Shown here piece after piece: positions 36,381-45,683 of a stretch of DNA of 64,000 nt. Made by a program: the position numbers and the translations under genes. This DNA is from Oharaeibacter diazotrophicus (GTDB taxonomy: Bacteria > Pseudomonadota > Alphaproteobacteria > Rhizobiales > Pleomorphomonadaceae). Each line of letters opens with the position of its first letter. Within the stretch, counting starts at the first letter, position 1. The notes beneath the pieces were generated by a model. The model had not been told where the DNA came from. It saw only the letters and a list, made by a program, of their open reading frames with translations, and made no database searches. Location of the stretch: contig NZ_SNXY01000006.1 of assembly GCF_004362745.1 (NCBI RefSeq), positions 930,001-994,000 of the forward strand. The letters are read 5' to 3'.

Positions 36381-39065
36381 TCAGGCCCGCCGGCGCAGCA
36401 GTTTCTGGTAGGCGAGGCCGACCACGACCAGCACGGCGCCGAGCCCGATGAAGGACAGCGCCCGAAGCCCGCCGGTCAGCCCGGCGGTGTCGATCAGGAA
36501 CACCTTGGCGACCACGACCGTCACGATCGCCGCGGCGACCATGCGCACGGCCCGCGCCCGCGCCACGACGCCGAGGCCGAGCACGACGAGGCCGGCCACG
36601 AGCCAGACTGCCGAATAGGCGTAGAGTTCGCCCTCCTCGATCGGATCGAGCCGGAGGTCGCCGGCGTGCCAGGCGGCGCGCACGGCGATCGTCACCCACA
36701 GTGCCGCGCAGAGGCCGCCGAGCCAGGCGGCGAGGCGGACGAACCAGACCGGCCGGTCCGGCCTGAGGTTGGCGAGGGCGGCGACCGCGAAGGCGAGCGT
36801 GGCCGGCAGCAGGTAGCCGAGGAAGAGGTCGGCGTCGGTCGCGCCGCCGTCGATCGGCTCACCGGTGACGAGCGGGTCGTGCAGCACGCCGAGCCCGATC
36901 GCGGCCGCCGCGAGGCCGACGGTGCCGACCAGCAGCGTTCCGGTCGAGAACACCGGGCCGGGCCGGCGCACGCCGATCCACTGCATGCCGAGCGAGACCG
37001 CCAGCATGGTCGCGACCATCAGGCCGGCCTCGGCGACGCCCGAGACCGCGGCGCCGAGCCGGCCGCCGTTCATGGCGTGGTGGATGACCATGACCGCGGT
37101 CAGCGCCGTGAAGATCACGGCCAGTGCCTCGAACAGCGGCACCAGCCGGTCCATCCGGTTGCGGCCGAAGCGCCACGCGGCGAAGCCGAAGGCGAGCGCC
37201 GGCACCCCGTAGCCGTATAGCAGCCAGTTGAACACCGGCGTCGTGCCGAGGTCGGTGCCGACCACGGCGGGGTCCCAGACAAAGCGCCCGGCGACCACCG
37301 CCGCCGCGCCCGCAGCGGCGATGCGGAGCCCGCGCACGGGCCGCGCCGTCTCGACCCAGGCGATCGCCGGCACCAGCAGCGCCAGCGCGATCGTCAGGAA
37401 GCCCCGCTCCAGCACCAGCGCCGCCGTCGTGCCGAGGGCGGCGACGGTGGCGACGGCGTAGACCGCGATCGCGCCGTCGACGCCGTGTTCGCGCGGGTCG
37501 AGCCGGCGCACCAGCGCCTCGGTGACGATCGCGAGCCAGCCGGCGACGACGAGGGCGACCGCACCGACCGCGTAGCTGACCGCGAAGTCGGCGGTGCGCA
37601 GGTAGAACACCACCACGAGCCCGAGCGGGATCGCGGCACCGGCGACCGCGAGCGCCGTGCGCGCCGCCGATCCGAGCACGCCGAACAGGCCGAGGCCGGC
37701 GAACAGCAGCCCCGACGTCACGCCCGCGACGACCATGCGGCGGTTGTTGTCCGCCGAGAGGAGGTCGGCGGCGGTGAAGAGCGCGGTGCCGTCGTCCGCG
37801 CCGGTCGCCATCGGCACGAGATAGGCGATGCCGAAGGAGAAATAGCCCGCGAGCACGATCGCCACCGCGGCGCCGGCGAGGCCGCGCACCGCCGGCCAAG
37901 AGTACGCGGCGACCACGAAGGCGGCGGCGGCGGCGGTCATCAGCGCGAAGGAGACGTCGTCGCCGTCGTGCTGGGCGACCTGCAGCACCACCGGCAGCAC
38001 GAAGGCCGACAGCACCGCCACCGCGACCCGGTCGATGGGATCGACCCGGCCGGGATCGCGCGGATGGATCGAGACCACGAACACGTAGAGCGTCATCGCC
38101 AGCGACGCCGCGACGTGCAGCGCCGTGATCGCCCCGTCGGTGCCGACCGGCGAGGACGAGCCGATCATCAGGACCGACCAGGGTACCGTGCCGAGCGCGG
38201 CGGCGACGGCGAGGCCGCGCCAGCGCCGCACCCGCGCGACGGCGAAGGTCGCGGCCGTCACCGCCAGCAGATAGACCGTCAGCGCGCCGAACTGCGGCTG
38301 CGACGAGGACACCAAGAGCGGCGTCGCGTAAGAGGCGACGAGGCCGAGGCCGGCGATCGCCGGGCCGTGCAGCAGAGCGAGCGCCAAAGCGCCGAAGCCG
38401 ACCGCCGCGAGCGCCACGAAGGCGGCGCCGGTGCCGATCAGGCCGTAGAGCGCATGGGCGGCGTAGACGGCGGCGAAGGCCGCGACGACGCCGGCGGCGG
38501 TGAGCACGCCCGGCACGTAGGCGCTGGCCGGCGCCGTCGTCGACGGCTCGGCGAGCGCCGTCCGGCGCAGCCATTCGCCGGCGCCGAGCAGCAGGGCGGC
38601 GAAGACGAGGCCGAGACCGATCCGCGCGGCCGGGCCGATCAGGCCGGCCTCGATCGAGTAGCGCACCAGGAAGACGCCACCGAGGGCGAGCGCGAGGCCG
38701 CCGACCCAGACCGCCCAGCGGGTGCCGATCGCCTCCTCGAGATCGCGCCGGCCGGCGGGCGCGGCCGGTTCGGGCACTGCGGCGGGCTGCGGTTCGGGCG
38801 GCTCGGCCGCGACGGGCTCGGCTTCCTCCGGCACGGAAGCGAGCGGCGTCGCGACCGCCCGCGGTTCCTCGGCGATGCCCTCCTCCGCCGCGTCGGTTCC
38901 CGGTGCGGCGAGCGGCGCCCCGGCCTCGACGGCGGCGAGGCGGTCGCGCAGCAGCGCGAGCTCGCGGCGCAGCTCATTGGTGCGGCCGAAAGAGACGAAG
39001 CCCAGGATCGACCCGATCAGGATCGCCAGGAGGGCCAGCACGACGAGGACGACGAGGGAATCCAT
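36381..39065 (-). CDS. DUF2339 domain-containing large membrane protein
   Basis: An 894-residue integral membrane protein. Residues 1-20 form a membrane helix, 25-50 a probable coiled coil (RTNELRRELALLRDRLAAVE), 50-105 an Ala/Pro/Glu-rich linker, and from about residue 115 there are more than twenty closely packed hydrophobic segments, beginning DLEEAIGTRWAVWVGGLALALGGVFLVRYSIE, the DUF2339 opening. Function unknown; the family is widespread in Gram-negative bacteria. It ends 49 bases from the convergent acuI gene. Confidence 0.88.
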   Translation of the reverse strand: MDSLVVLVVLALLAILIGSILGFVSFGRTNELRRELALLRDRLAAVEAGAPLAAPGTDAAEEGIAEEPRAVATPLASVPEEAEPVAAEPPEPQPAAVPEPAAPAGRRDLEEAIGTRWAVWVGGLALALGGVFLVRYSIEAGLIGPAARIGLGLVFAALLLGAGEWLRRTALAEPSTTAPASAYVPGVLTAAGVVAAFAAVYAAHALYGLIGTGAAFVALAAVGFGALALALLHGPAIAGLGLVASYATPLLVSSSQPQFGALTVYLLAVTAATFAVARVRRWRGLAVAAALGTVPWSVLMIGSSSPVGTDGAITALHVAASLAMTLYVFVVSIHPRDPGRVDPIDRVAVAVLSAFVLPVVLQVAQHDGDDVSFALMTAAAAAFVVAAYSWPAVRGLAGAAVAIVLAGYFSFGIAYLVPMATGADDGTALFTAADLLSADNNRRMVVAGVTSGLLFAGLGLFGVLGSAARTALAVAGAAIPLGLVVVFYLRTADFAVSYAVGAVALVVAGWLAIVTEALVRRLDPREHGVDGAIAVYAVATVAALGTTAALVLERGFLTIALALLVPAIAWVETARPVRGLRIAAAGAAAVVAGRFVWDPAVVGTDLGTTPVFNWLLYGYGVPALAFGFAAWRFGRNRMDRLVPLFEALAVIFTALTAVMVIHHAMNGGRLGAAVSGVAEAGLMVATMLAVSLGMQWIGVRRPGPVFSTGTLLVGTVGLAAAAIGLGVLHDPLVTGEPIDGGATDADLFLGYLLPATLAFAVAALANLRPDRPVWFVRLAAWLGGLCAALWVTIAVRAAWHAGDLRLDPIEEGELYAYSAVWLVAGLVVLGLGVVARARAVRMVAAAIVTVVVAKVFLIDTAGLTGGLRALSFIGLGAVLVVVGLAYQKLLRRRA

Positions 39066-39170
39066 GGAGGGTCCGTGACGGGCGGGGACGCGGCGCGAGC
39101 TGCGGCTCGACCACGCATAGCATCGCCGCCGCCGTTACGGGACGGCGTCGTCACGGAAATCCGCGTCGGA

Positions 39171-40535
39171 TCAGACCCGGATGGGCTCGGGATGGCTGAC
39201 GATGCGGCGGATCGTCGGGAAGCGCTCGCGCACGGCCCGCTCCAGGGCGTCGGCGCGGGCGTGGACCTCGCGCGCCGGCAGGGCACGGTCGAAGCGGCAG
39301 TGGAAGGCGACGAACAGGCCGTCGCCGAGCACGCGGACCCGGAGATTGTGCACGTCGGTGACGCCACAGTCCGGCGCCGCCTCGACCAGCGCGGCCCGGA
39401 TGGCGGCGACCATGCCGTCGGCGATGTCCTCGCCGGGCAGGAGGTCGGGGATCAGCGGCTCGAGATGGCTCTCGACCTCGACCTCGGTGCCGAGTTCGGC
39501 GCGGATCGCCTCCTCGAGCGCCGAGGCGACGTCGTGGGCGCGTCCGAGCGGCATCTCGGCGTCGACCTCGAGGTCGAGCGACACCGACAGCCGATCGCCG
39601 AGGTGCTGGATGGTGACGTGGTGCACCGGCAGCCCCTCGCGCAGCGCCGCGAGCTGGACGCGCTCGCGCACGGTCTCGTCGTCGACGGCGACGGGGTTGC
39701 AGCTCGCGGTCGTCTCGGCGCCGGGCACGTCACGGGCGATGGCGTCGTAGATCTGCGTCTTCACCGCCATGATCTGCTGGAACGCCAGGGTCCGCGGCAC
39801 CTCGGCGGCGACGTCGACGAAGGCGACGTGGCCGACGTGGCGGACGCGGACGTGGTTGACGCGCACGATGCCGGGGATGTCGTCGACGGCGCGCTCGAGG
39901 CCGCGGACGAGACCCGGCGACACCCGGTCGGTCAGGTCGTCGAAGGTGCTCTTCATCATCTTGAGCGCGAGGCCGGCGATCAGGATGGCGACCGCGATGG
40001 CCGCGATCGGGTCGGCGTAGCGGTAGCCGTAGACGGTGGCGATCAGGCCGGCGACGACCGCGATCGACGAGCCGACGTCGGAAAGGAAGTGCAGCGCGTC
40101 GGCGGCGAGGGCGCGCGAGCCGGTCTCGCGCGCGGTCTTCGCCAGCACGTGGGCGCGCCACGCGTTGATCACGATCTCGACGCCCATCACCGCGAAGGCG
40201 ATCCAGCCGACCGTCGGCGCGGGATCGTCCGCCGCCATCTTGTTCCAGGCCTCGGCGGTGACGCCGCCGGCGAGCAGCAGCAGCAGCGTCGCCTCGCCGA
40301 GGGCGGCGACGCTCTCGAACTTGCCGTGACCGTAGGGGTGGTCCTCGTCGGCCGGGCGGTCGGCGTAGCGCACGGCCAGGAAGGTGACGGCGGTCGCGAG
40401 GAAGTCGGTGCCGCTGTGCAGCGCGTCGGTGACGAGGGCGAGCGATCCGATCCACAGGCCGACGGAGAGCTTGGCGCCGGCGAGCAGCAGGCTCGCCACC
40501 AGCGACACCAGGGCCACGCGTTCCTTCCTCGTCAT
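39171..40535 (-). CDS. Cation diffusion facilitator metal transporter with enlarged cytoplasmic domain
   Basis: A 454-residue CDF antiporter. Six membrane helices occupy about residues 5-205. The metal site residues are His40-xxx-Asp44 in helix 2 (DALHSGTDF) and His149-xxx-Asp153 in helix 5 (DALHFLSDV), the HD-HD arrangement typical of zinc exporters. The loop HPYGHGKFES (66-75) is a family marker. From about 210 to 454 there appear to be three successive dimerisation-type modules rather than the single one of a 300-residue CDF. Likely exports Zn(II) from the cytoplasm; the exact ion is inferred. Confidence 0.9.
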   Translation of the reverse strand: MTRKERVALVSLVASLLLAGAKLSVGLWIGSLALVTDALHSGTDFLATAVTFLAVRYADRPADEDHPYGHGKFESVAALGEATLLLLLAGGVTAEAWNKMAADDPAPTVGWIAFAVMGVEIVINAWRAHVLAKTARETGSRALAADALHFLSDVGSSIAVVAGLIATVYGYRYADPIAAIAVAILIAGLALKMMKSTFDDLTDRVSPGLVRGLERAVDDIPGIVRVNHVRVRHVGHVAFVDVAAEVPRTLAFQQIMAVKTQIYDAIARDVPGAETTASCNPVAVDDETVRERVQLAALREGLPVHHVTIQHLGDRLSVSLDLEVDAEMPLGRAHDVASALEEAIRAELGTEVEVESHLEPLIPDLLPGEDIADGMVAAIRAALVEAAPDCGVTDVHNLRVRVLGDGLFVAFHCRFDRALPAREVHARADALERAVRERFPTIRRIVSHPEPIRV

Positions 40536-40627
40536 CGCCCGCGGCCCTCCGTTGCTGCGCGGCCGTGATGCGACAAATCCGGCGGGGTCGCAAGGCGGTC
40601 CGGCGCATGACGGATGCGCCCTCTCCG

Positions 40628-42838
40628 TTACTCCACAAAGACGGTGACGCGGTCCGCCCTGCCCTCGGCGTCGATCACGCTCAACGTCACGAAGCCGCTG
40701 CCGGCGGGCACGTAGCGGAACTCGCGGGCGAAAGGCTCACGGCCGATCGGCGCGCCGTCGGCGAACCAAGTGTAGGGGCCGCGGCCGTTGCGCAGCTTCA
40801 GCGCCAGCGGCATCCGCCCGCCGCCGCCGGCGGCGAGGTCGACCCGCGCGCCGTTGGGCGGATAGGCGATCGCCGGCCCGGTGTCGCGCTCCACCACCGC
40901 GGGCCGCGAGCCGCGCAGGCGGCGGAGCGGCGGCGGCAGATCGGCCGACGAGGCGACCAGCAGACCGTCCGGCGCCGGCGGCAGCGGGCCGACGCCGCCG
41001 GCGCGCACGAAGGCGTCGCCGAGGATCGGCACCGCGACGTCGACGCCCATCAGCCCCGGCATCGGCGCGCCGTCCGGCCGGCCGACCCAGACGCCGATGA
41101 CGCGGCGGCCGTCGTAACCGACCGCCCAGGCGTCGCGATAGCCGTAGGAGGTGCCGGTCTTCAGCGCCAGCCGGCGGTCGCCGCGGGCGGCGCCCGGCGT
41201 GCCGGCGAGGATGTCGGTGACGTAGGCGGCCGCGCGCTCGTCCATCAGCGGCTTGGCGGGCTTGGCCGGCCGGATCGCGCCGTGGCGCTCGGCGAGCGGC
41301 AGCGGATGGCCGCCACGGGCGAGCGCGGTATAGAGCGTCACGAGGTCGTGCAGCGTCAGCCCGACGCCGCCGAGGCCGACGGCGAGGCCGGCTGGGGCGA
41401 GGTCCGGCAGCTTCGGCACCACCCCGGCGCGACGGAAGCGCGACACCAGCCGCGCCGGCCCGACCGCCTCCAGCACCTGCACCGCCGGCACGTTCAGGGA
41501 CATCTCCAGCGCCGTGCGGATCGTCACCGTGCCCTGGAAGGTCTTGTCGAAGTTCCTGGGCGTGTACCCGGCGAAGGCGGTGGGCCGATCCTCGACCAGC
41601 GTCTGCGGATGGGCTAGGCCGGCCTCGAAGGCGAGCCCGTAGATGAAGGGCTTCAGCGTCGATCCCGGCGAGCGCACCGCGCGGGTCATGTCGACGAAGC
41701 CGTCGCGCCGTTCCTCGAACAGCCCCGCCGAGCCGACCGAGGCCAGCACCTCGCCGCTCGCGACGTCGGCGACCAGGATCGCCACCGAGACGTCCGGGCC
41801 GATCGCCTTGGCGCGCTCGGAGGCGAGATGCTCGAGCGCGCCCTGGAGGCCGGCCTCCAGGGTGAGGCGGATCGTGCCGACGGCAGGCGTCTCGCGCACG
41901 ACCCGGTCGGCGGTCTGCGGCGCCAGCATCGGGAAGGCGCGGCGGATCTTCGGCACCGGCTCGCGCTTGGCGGCCTCGGCGTCCGCCACCGAGATCACGC
42001 CGGCGGCCGCGGCGCGGTCGAGCACGCGGTCGCGGGCGATACGGGCGCGCTCGGGATGGCGGTCGGGCCGGCGCGCCTCGGGCGCCTGCGGCAGCGCCAC
42101 CAGCAGCGCGGCCTCCGCCGGGGTCAGCCGGCGCGGCTCCTTGCCGAGATAGGCGAGCGCGGCGGAGCGCACGCCCTCGACGTTGCCGCCGAAGGGAGCG
42201 AGGCGGAGATAGGCGTCGAGGATGTCGTCCTTGCCGGCATAACGCTCCAGCGCCAGCGCCCCGACGATCTGCCCGAACTTGCCGCCGACCGTCCGGGTGT
42301 GGCGGCGTTCGGCAAGGCGGACCACCTGCATCGTCAGGGTCGAGCCCCCGGAGACGATCCGCCCCGACGTCGCCAACTGGAACGCTGCCCGCACCAGCGC
42401 GGTCGCGTCGACGCCGCGGTGCTCGGCAAAGCGGCGGTCCTCGGAGGCCTGGAGCATCGCGACGTAGAGCGGATCGACGTCCGCCCGCGTCACCGGCAGC
42501 CGCCACAGCCCGTCCTCGACCTGGAAGGCGCGCAGCAGCCGCTCGTCGCGGTCCACCACCAGCCGCGACGTCGCAACCCGGAGATCGGCGGGCACCGCCG
42601 CGTCGACGGCGTTTCGCAGCAACAGCGGGGCCGCGGTCGCGGCGAGGCCGACGGCGACGATCAGGGCGGGAAGGAGGGCGGCGCGGCGGGACAAGGGACG
42701 AGAGCCGGAGCGATGGGACCGGCCACGAGCATAGCGGCGCCCGGCGATGACGGCGAGGGGGCGGGTGGCGGCGGAGCCGAGTTCGGGGGTGTCCGCACGT
42801 CCACGCCACCCTGGCCAAACGCGCCAAGCGCCGATCAT
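40628..42838 (-). CDS. pbpC: Penicillin-binding protein 1C (bifunctional transglycosylase/transpeptidase)
   Basis: Inner-membrane peptidoglycan synthase of the PbpC class. It has one membrane helix, the GT51 transglycosylase domain (ASEDRRFAEHRGVD, GGSTLTMQVVRL), the transpeptidase domain with the SxxK serine (SPGSTLKPFIYG), SLN (EMSLNVPAVQV) and KTG (LALKTGTSYGYRDAWAVGYDG), and a C-terminal BiPBP-type beta domain. With ATG at 42838 it is 736 residues; this ATG and its Shine-Dalgarno GGAGGGGAAGG lie in the edge of a RIME-like repeat. The alternative is TTG at 42694 (688 residues), which starts just before the membrane helix but has no clear ribosome site. Confidence 0.9.
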   Translation of the reverse strand: MIGAWRVWPGWRGRADTPELGSAATRPLAVIAGRRYARGRSHRSGSRPLSRRAALLPALIVAVGLAATAAPLLLRNAVDAAVPADLRVATSRLVVDRDERLLRAFQVEDGLWRLPVTRADVDPLYVAMLQASEDRRFAEHRGVDATALVRAAFQLATSGRIVSGGSTLTMQVVRLAERRHTRTVGGKFGQIVGALALERYAGKDDILDAYLRLAPFGGNVEGVRSAALAYLGKEPRRLTPAEAALLVALPQAPEARRPDRHPERARIARDRVLDRAAAAGVISVADAEAAKREPVPKIRRAFPMLAPQTADRVVRETPAVGTIRLTLEAGLQGALEHLASERAKAIGPDVSVAILVADVASGEVLASVGSAGLFEERRDGFVDMTRAVRSPGSTLKPFIYGLAFEAGLAHPQTLVEDRPTAFAGYTPRNFDKTFQGTVTIRTALEMSLNVPAVQVLEAVGPARLVSRFRRAGVVPKLPDLAPAGLAVGLGGVGLTLHDLVTLYTALARGGHPLPLAERHGAIRPAKPAKPLMDERAAAYVTDILAGTPGAARGDRRLALKTGTSYGYRDAWAVGYDGRRVIGVWVGRPDGAPMPGLMGVDVAVPILGDAFVRAGGVGPLPPAPDGLLVASSADLPPPLRRLRGSRPAVVERDTGPAIAYPPNGARVDLAAGGGGRMPLALKLRNGRGPYTWFADGAPIGREPFAREFRYVPAGSGFVTLSVIDAEGRADRVTVFVE

Positions 42839-42995
42839 CCTTCCCCTCCAGGGGAAGGTGCCGAGCGGAGCGAGGCGGAAGGGGTCGCTACGGGCGACGG
42901 AGGAGCCCGTTACGCCCGCGACGTCGGCTATTGGAACCCACGGAACCCCGACCCCTTCCGGCCCTGCGGGCCACCTTCCCCTGAGGAGAAGGATG
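42836..42995. repeat. RIME-like palindromic repeat, copy A
   Basis: A 160-base element whose ends are inverted (CATCCTT at 42836, AAGGATG at 42989) and whose arms are themselves palindromes (42839-42858; GGCCCTGCGGGCC at 42960-42972). The left arm ends AAGGTG and the right arm starts CACCTT, as in copies B and C. It lies at the 5' end of pbpC, partly overlapping its predicted start. Confidence 0.8.
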
Positions 42996-43045
42996 AATGC
43001 GACCAAAGACTTCGCCGTAGCGTCGGTCCGCGTTCCTCCCCGCCC

Positions 43046-44227
43046 CTACTGCGAGGCGATCCAGTCCCCGAGCTGCCGGCGTTCGTCGTCGGTCATGCCG
43101 GTTTCGTTCCCGAGCGGCATTGCGGTGGACTTGACCGCCTGTAGCTCGATCAGCGGGGCATACCGGCGAATGTGGTCGATGTCGGTCAGGACGACGCCCT
43201 TGGGCGGCTCGGGGAAGCCGTCGTGGGTGGGCTTGGCGGCGTGGCACATGACGCAATGGGTGGCGGTGATGCGCAGCACGTCGGCGTCGGCGACACCGCC
43301 GGCGACGGCCTCGCGCTTCTCCGGTGCCGTCATCACCAGCGCGACCACGAGGGCGATCGCCGCGATCGGCAGCGTCCACCAGATCTCCTTCAAGGGATCG
43401 CCGGCCTCGTGGCGGTTGAGGAAGTGGCGGGCCATGGCGCCGATCACCAGGATCAGCGCCACCAGGAGCCAACTCTTCGGATGCCCGGTCAGGATCGGGT
43501 AGTGGTTGCTGACCATCATCAGGAGGACGGGCAGCGTCAGGTAGTTGTTGTGCACCGAGCGCTGCTTGCCCATGGCGCCGAGCCGCGGATCGGGCGCCTC
43601 GCCGCGCAGCAACGCTTCGGTGATCTTCTTCTGGTTCGGCACGATCACCATGAAGACGTTGGCCGCCATGATCGTGCCGACCAGCGCGCCGACGTGGATG
43701 AACGCGCCGCGCCCGGAATAGACATGCGTGAACATGTAGGAGAAGGTCATGATCAGCAGGAAAACGGCGAGCGCCAGCAGCGGCGTGTTGCGCCCGAGCG
43801 GCGAGCGGCACAGCACGCGGTCGTAGATCAGCCATCCCGCCAGCAGCGACACGATCGACAGGATGATCGAATCCGCCGGCCGCATCGGCAGGATCGACGG
43901 GTCGATCAGGTAGGCCGACGGGTTCAGATAGTATTGCACCGTCAGGAGCGCGAAGCCGGTGAGAAAGGTGAGATAGGCCTCCCACTTGTACCAGATCAGA
44001 TCCTCCGGCAGCTGATCCGGCGCCACCATGTACTTCTCGACATGGTAGAAGCCGCCGCCGTGAACTTCCCACGCCGTACCGTAGACGCCGGGATTCATCA
44101 CCGCGCGCTTCTTCAGCGAGAGGTCGAGGGCGATGAAGTAGAACGACGTCCCGATCCAGCCGATGCCCGCGACGAGATGGCCCCAGCGGATCAGGATGTT
44201 CAACCATTCGGCGGCGAAAGCGAGCAT
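43046..44227 (-). CDS. puuD: Membrane-bound urate oxidase PuuD (cytochrome c-linked)
   Basis: A 393-residue integral membrane protein with about eight to nine helices (residues 1-300) beginning EWLNILIRWGHLVAGIGWIGTSFYFIALD and a C-terminal cytochrome c domain with heme motif CVMCH (THCVMCHAAKPTHDG) and a distal Met region (STAMPLGNETGMT). PuuD oxidises urate to 5-hydroxyisourate and passes electrons to the respiratory chain. That fits the linked xdhABC (making urate) and uraH (using 5-hydroxyisourate). The ATG at 44227 gives the family start; upstream the frame runs into repeat copy B. Confidence 0.93.
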   Translation of the reverse strand: MLAFAAEWLNILIRWGHLVAGIGWIGTSFYFIALDLSLKKRAVMNPGVYGTAWEVHGGGFYHVEKYMVAPDQLPEDLIWYKWEAYLTFLTGFALLTVQYYLNPSAYLIDPSILPMRPADSIILSIVSLLAGWLIYDRVLCRSPLGRNTPLLALAVFLLIMTFSYMFTHVYSGRGAFIHVGALVGTIMAANVFMVIVPNQKKITEALLRGEAPDPRLGAMGKQRSVHNNYLTLPVLLMMVSNHYPILTGHPKSWLLVALILVIGAMARHFLNRHEAGDPLKEIWWTLPIAAIALVVALVMTAPEKREAVAGGVADADVLRITATHCVMCHAAKPTHDGFPEPPKGVVLTDIDHIRRYAPLIELQAVKSTAMPLGNETGMTDDERRQLGDWIASQ

Positions 44228-44292
44228 GGAGGCCCCGGGCGGGAGGATGGTGTCGGTTCGGAACGAGAAGCAATCGGCATGCCGCGTCCATT

Positions 44293-44438
44293 CCTTCTCC
44301 CCTTGCGGGAGAAGATGCCGCGGCGGCGGACGAGGGGGATCCGCCGTCGTCGGACGAGAGGCGCAGCCCAACGGTGAGCGCCGGGCTGCGCCTCTCGTCC
44401 GGCCCTGACGGGCCACCTCCTCCCACGAGGGGAGAAGG
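44293..44438. repeat. RIME-like palindromic repeat, copy B, with a 19-bp inner hairpin
   Basis: Left arm 44293-44317 (CCTTCTCCCC...GAAGATG) and right arm 44414-44438 (CACCTCC...GAGAAGG) are imperfect inverted copies. Between them 44351-44369 pairs perfectly with 44383-44401 (19 bp, 13-base loop). It fills most of the gap between the BMP gene and puuD, so it may also end the transcript of the ABC operon on the minus strand. Confidence 0.8.
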
Positions 44439-44505
44439 GGCGCGGCGGATGGGACTGCGGGCCATCACCGACCCTGAACGAGCCGGAGATCCCCCGCCGT
44501 CGGGA

Positions 44506-45576
44506 TCACTGCGGCAGCTTGTCGTCGATGCCCTTGACGTACCAGTTCATGCCGAGCAGGTCGCCGTCCGGGGCGACGACGCCGGCGGCGTAGCGCTCCT
44601 TGCCGTCCTGGTCCGAGATCGGGCCGGTGAACGGATTGAAGGCGCCGGACGCGATCTTGGCCTGGGTGGCCTCGGCGAGCGCCTTGGTGTCGTCGGCCAT
44701 GTTGGCGTAGGGCGCCATCACGACCTCGCCGTCCTTGATGCCGCCCCAGGTGTCGGTCGAGGTCCAGGTGCCGTCGAGCACCGCCTTGACGCGGGCGACG
44801 TAGTACGGGCCCCAGTCGTCGACGATGGCGGTCATCTGGGCCTTCGGCGCGAACTTGGCCATGTCGGACGACTGGCCGAAGCCCTTCAGGCCGCGCTCCT
44901 CGGCCACCTGCAGGGCGGCGGTGGAATCGGTGTGCTGGACGACGATGTCGGCGCCCTGGTCGAACAGCGCCTTGGCGGCGTCGGCCTCCTTGCCGGGGTC
45001 GAACCAGGAGTTGACCCAGACGATCTTGACCTTGAAGTCCGGGTTGATCGACTGGGCGCCGAGCATGAACGAGTTGATGCCCATCACCACTTCCGGGATC
45101 GGGAAGGAGACGATGTAGCCGGCGAGGCCCTTCTTCGATTCCTTCGCGGCGATCTGGCCGAGGATGTAGCGGCCCTCGTAGAAGCGGGCGTTGTAGATCG
45201 CGACGTTGTCGGCCTTCTTGTAGCCGGTGGCATGCTCGAACTTCACGTCCGGGAACTTCTTGGCGACTTTGATGGTCGGGTCCATGAAGCCGAACGAGGT
45301 CGTGAAGATGATCTTGCAGCCTTCGCGGGCGAAGCGTTCGATGGCGCGCTCGGCGTCCGGGCCCTCGGCGACGTTCTCGAGATAGGCGGTCTCGACCTTG
45401 TCGCCGAGTTCCTTCTCGACCTGCAGGCGGCCCTGGTCGTGCTGGTAGGAATAGCCGAAGTCGCCGATCGGGCCGACGTAGACCCAGCAGGCCTTGAGCT
45501 TGTCGGCGGCCGACGCGCCGGCGGCCGAAACGGCCAGCGCCAGCGCGGTGCCGGCGAGCAGCATGAGCTTCTTCAT
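44506..45576 (-). CDS. BMP-family ABC transporter substrate-binding lipoprotein-like protein (purine/nucleoside uptake)
   Basis: A 356-residue periplasmic binding protein of the BMP/PnrA class, which binds purine nucleosides or bases. Signal peptide residues 1-23 (LALAVSAAGASAADK; cut after A-S-A, no lipobox Cys). Family stretches: VYVGPIGDFGYSYQHDQGR, EGCKIIFTTSFGFMDP, VVQHTDSTAALQVAEERG. Strong GGAGGGAGA ribosome site before the ATG at 45576. Last gene of the ATPase - permease - permease - binding protein order. With xdhABC, uraH and puuD next to it, a purine ligand is likely. Confidence 0.9.
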   Translation of the reverse strand: MKKLMLLAGTALALAVSAAGASAADKLKACWVYVGPIGDFGYSYQHDQGRLQVEKELGDKVETAYLENVAEGPDAERAIERFAREGCKIIFTTSFGFMDPTIKVAKKFPDVKFEHATGYKKADNVAIYNARFYEGRYILGQIAAKESKKGLAGYIVSFPIPEVVMGINSFMLGAQSINPDFKVKIVWVNSWFDPGKEADAAKALFDQGADIVVQHTDSTAALQVAEERGLKGFGQSSDMAKFAPKAQMTAIVDDWGPYYVARVKAVLDGTWTSTDTWGGIKDGEVVMAPYANMADDTKALAEATQAKIASGAFNPFTGPISDQDGKERYAAGVVAPDGDLLGMNWYVKGIDDKLPQ

Positions 45577-45683
45577 CGTTGGTCTCTCCCTCCGGGATGC
45601 TCGAAACGGACTGTCGCGGCCGGACTTGGCGTGGACGGGACCGGACCGCGGCGGCCCCGCCGATCGATGCGCGCGGCCGCGGT

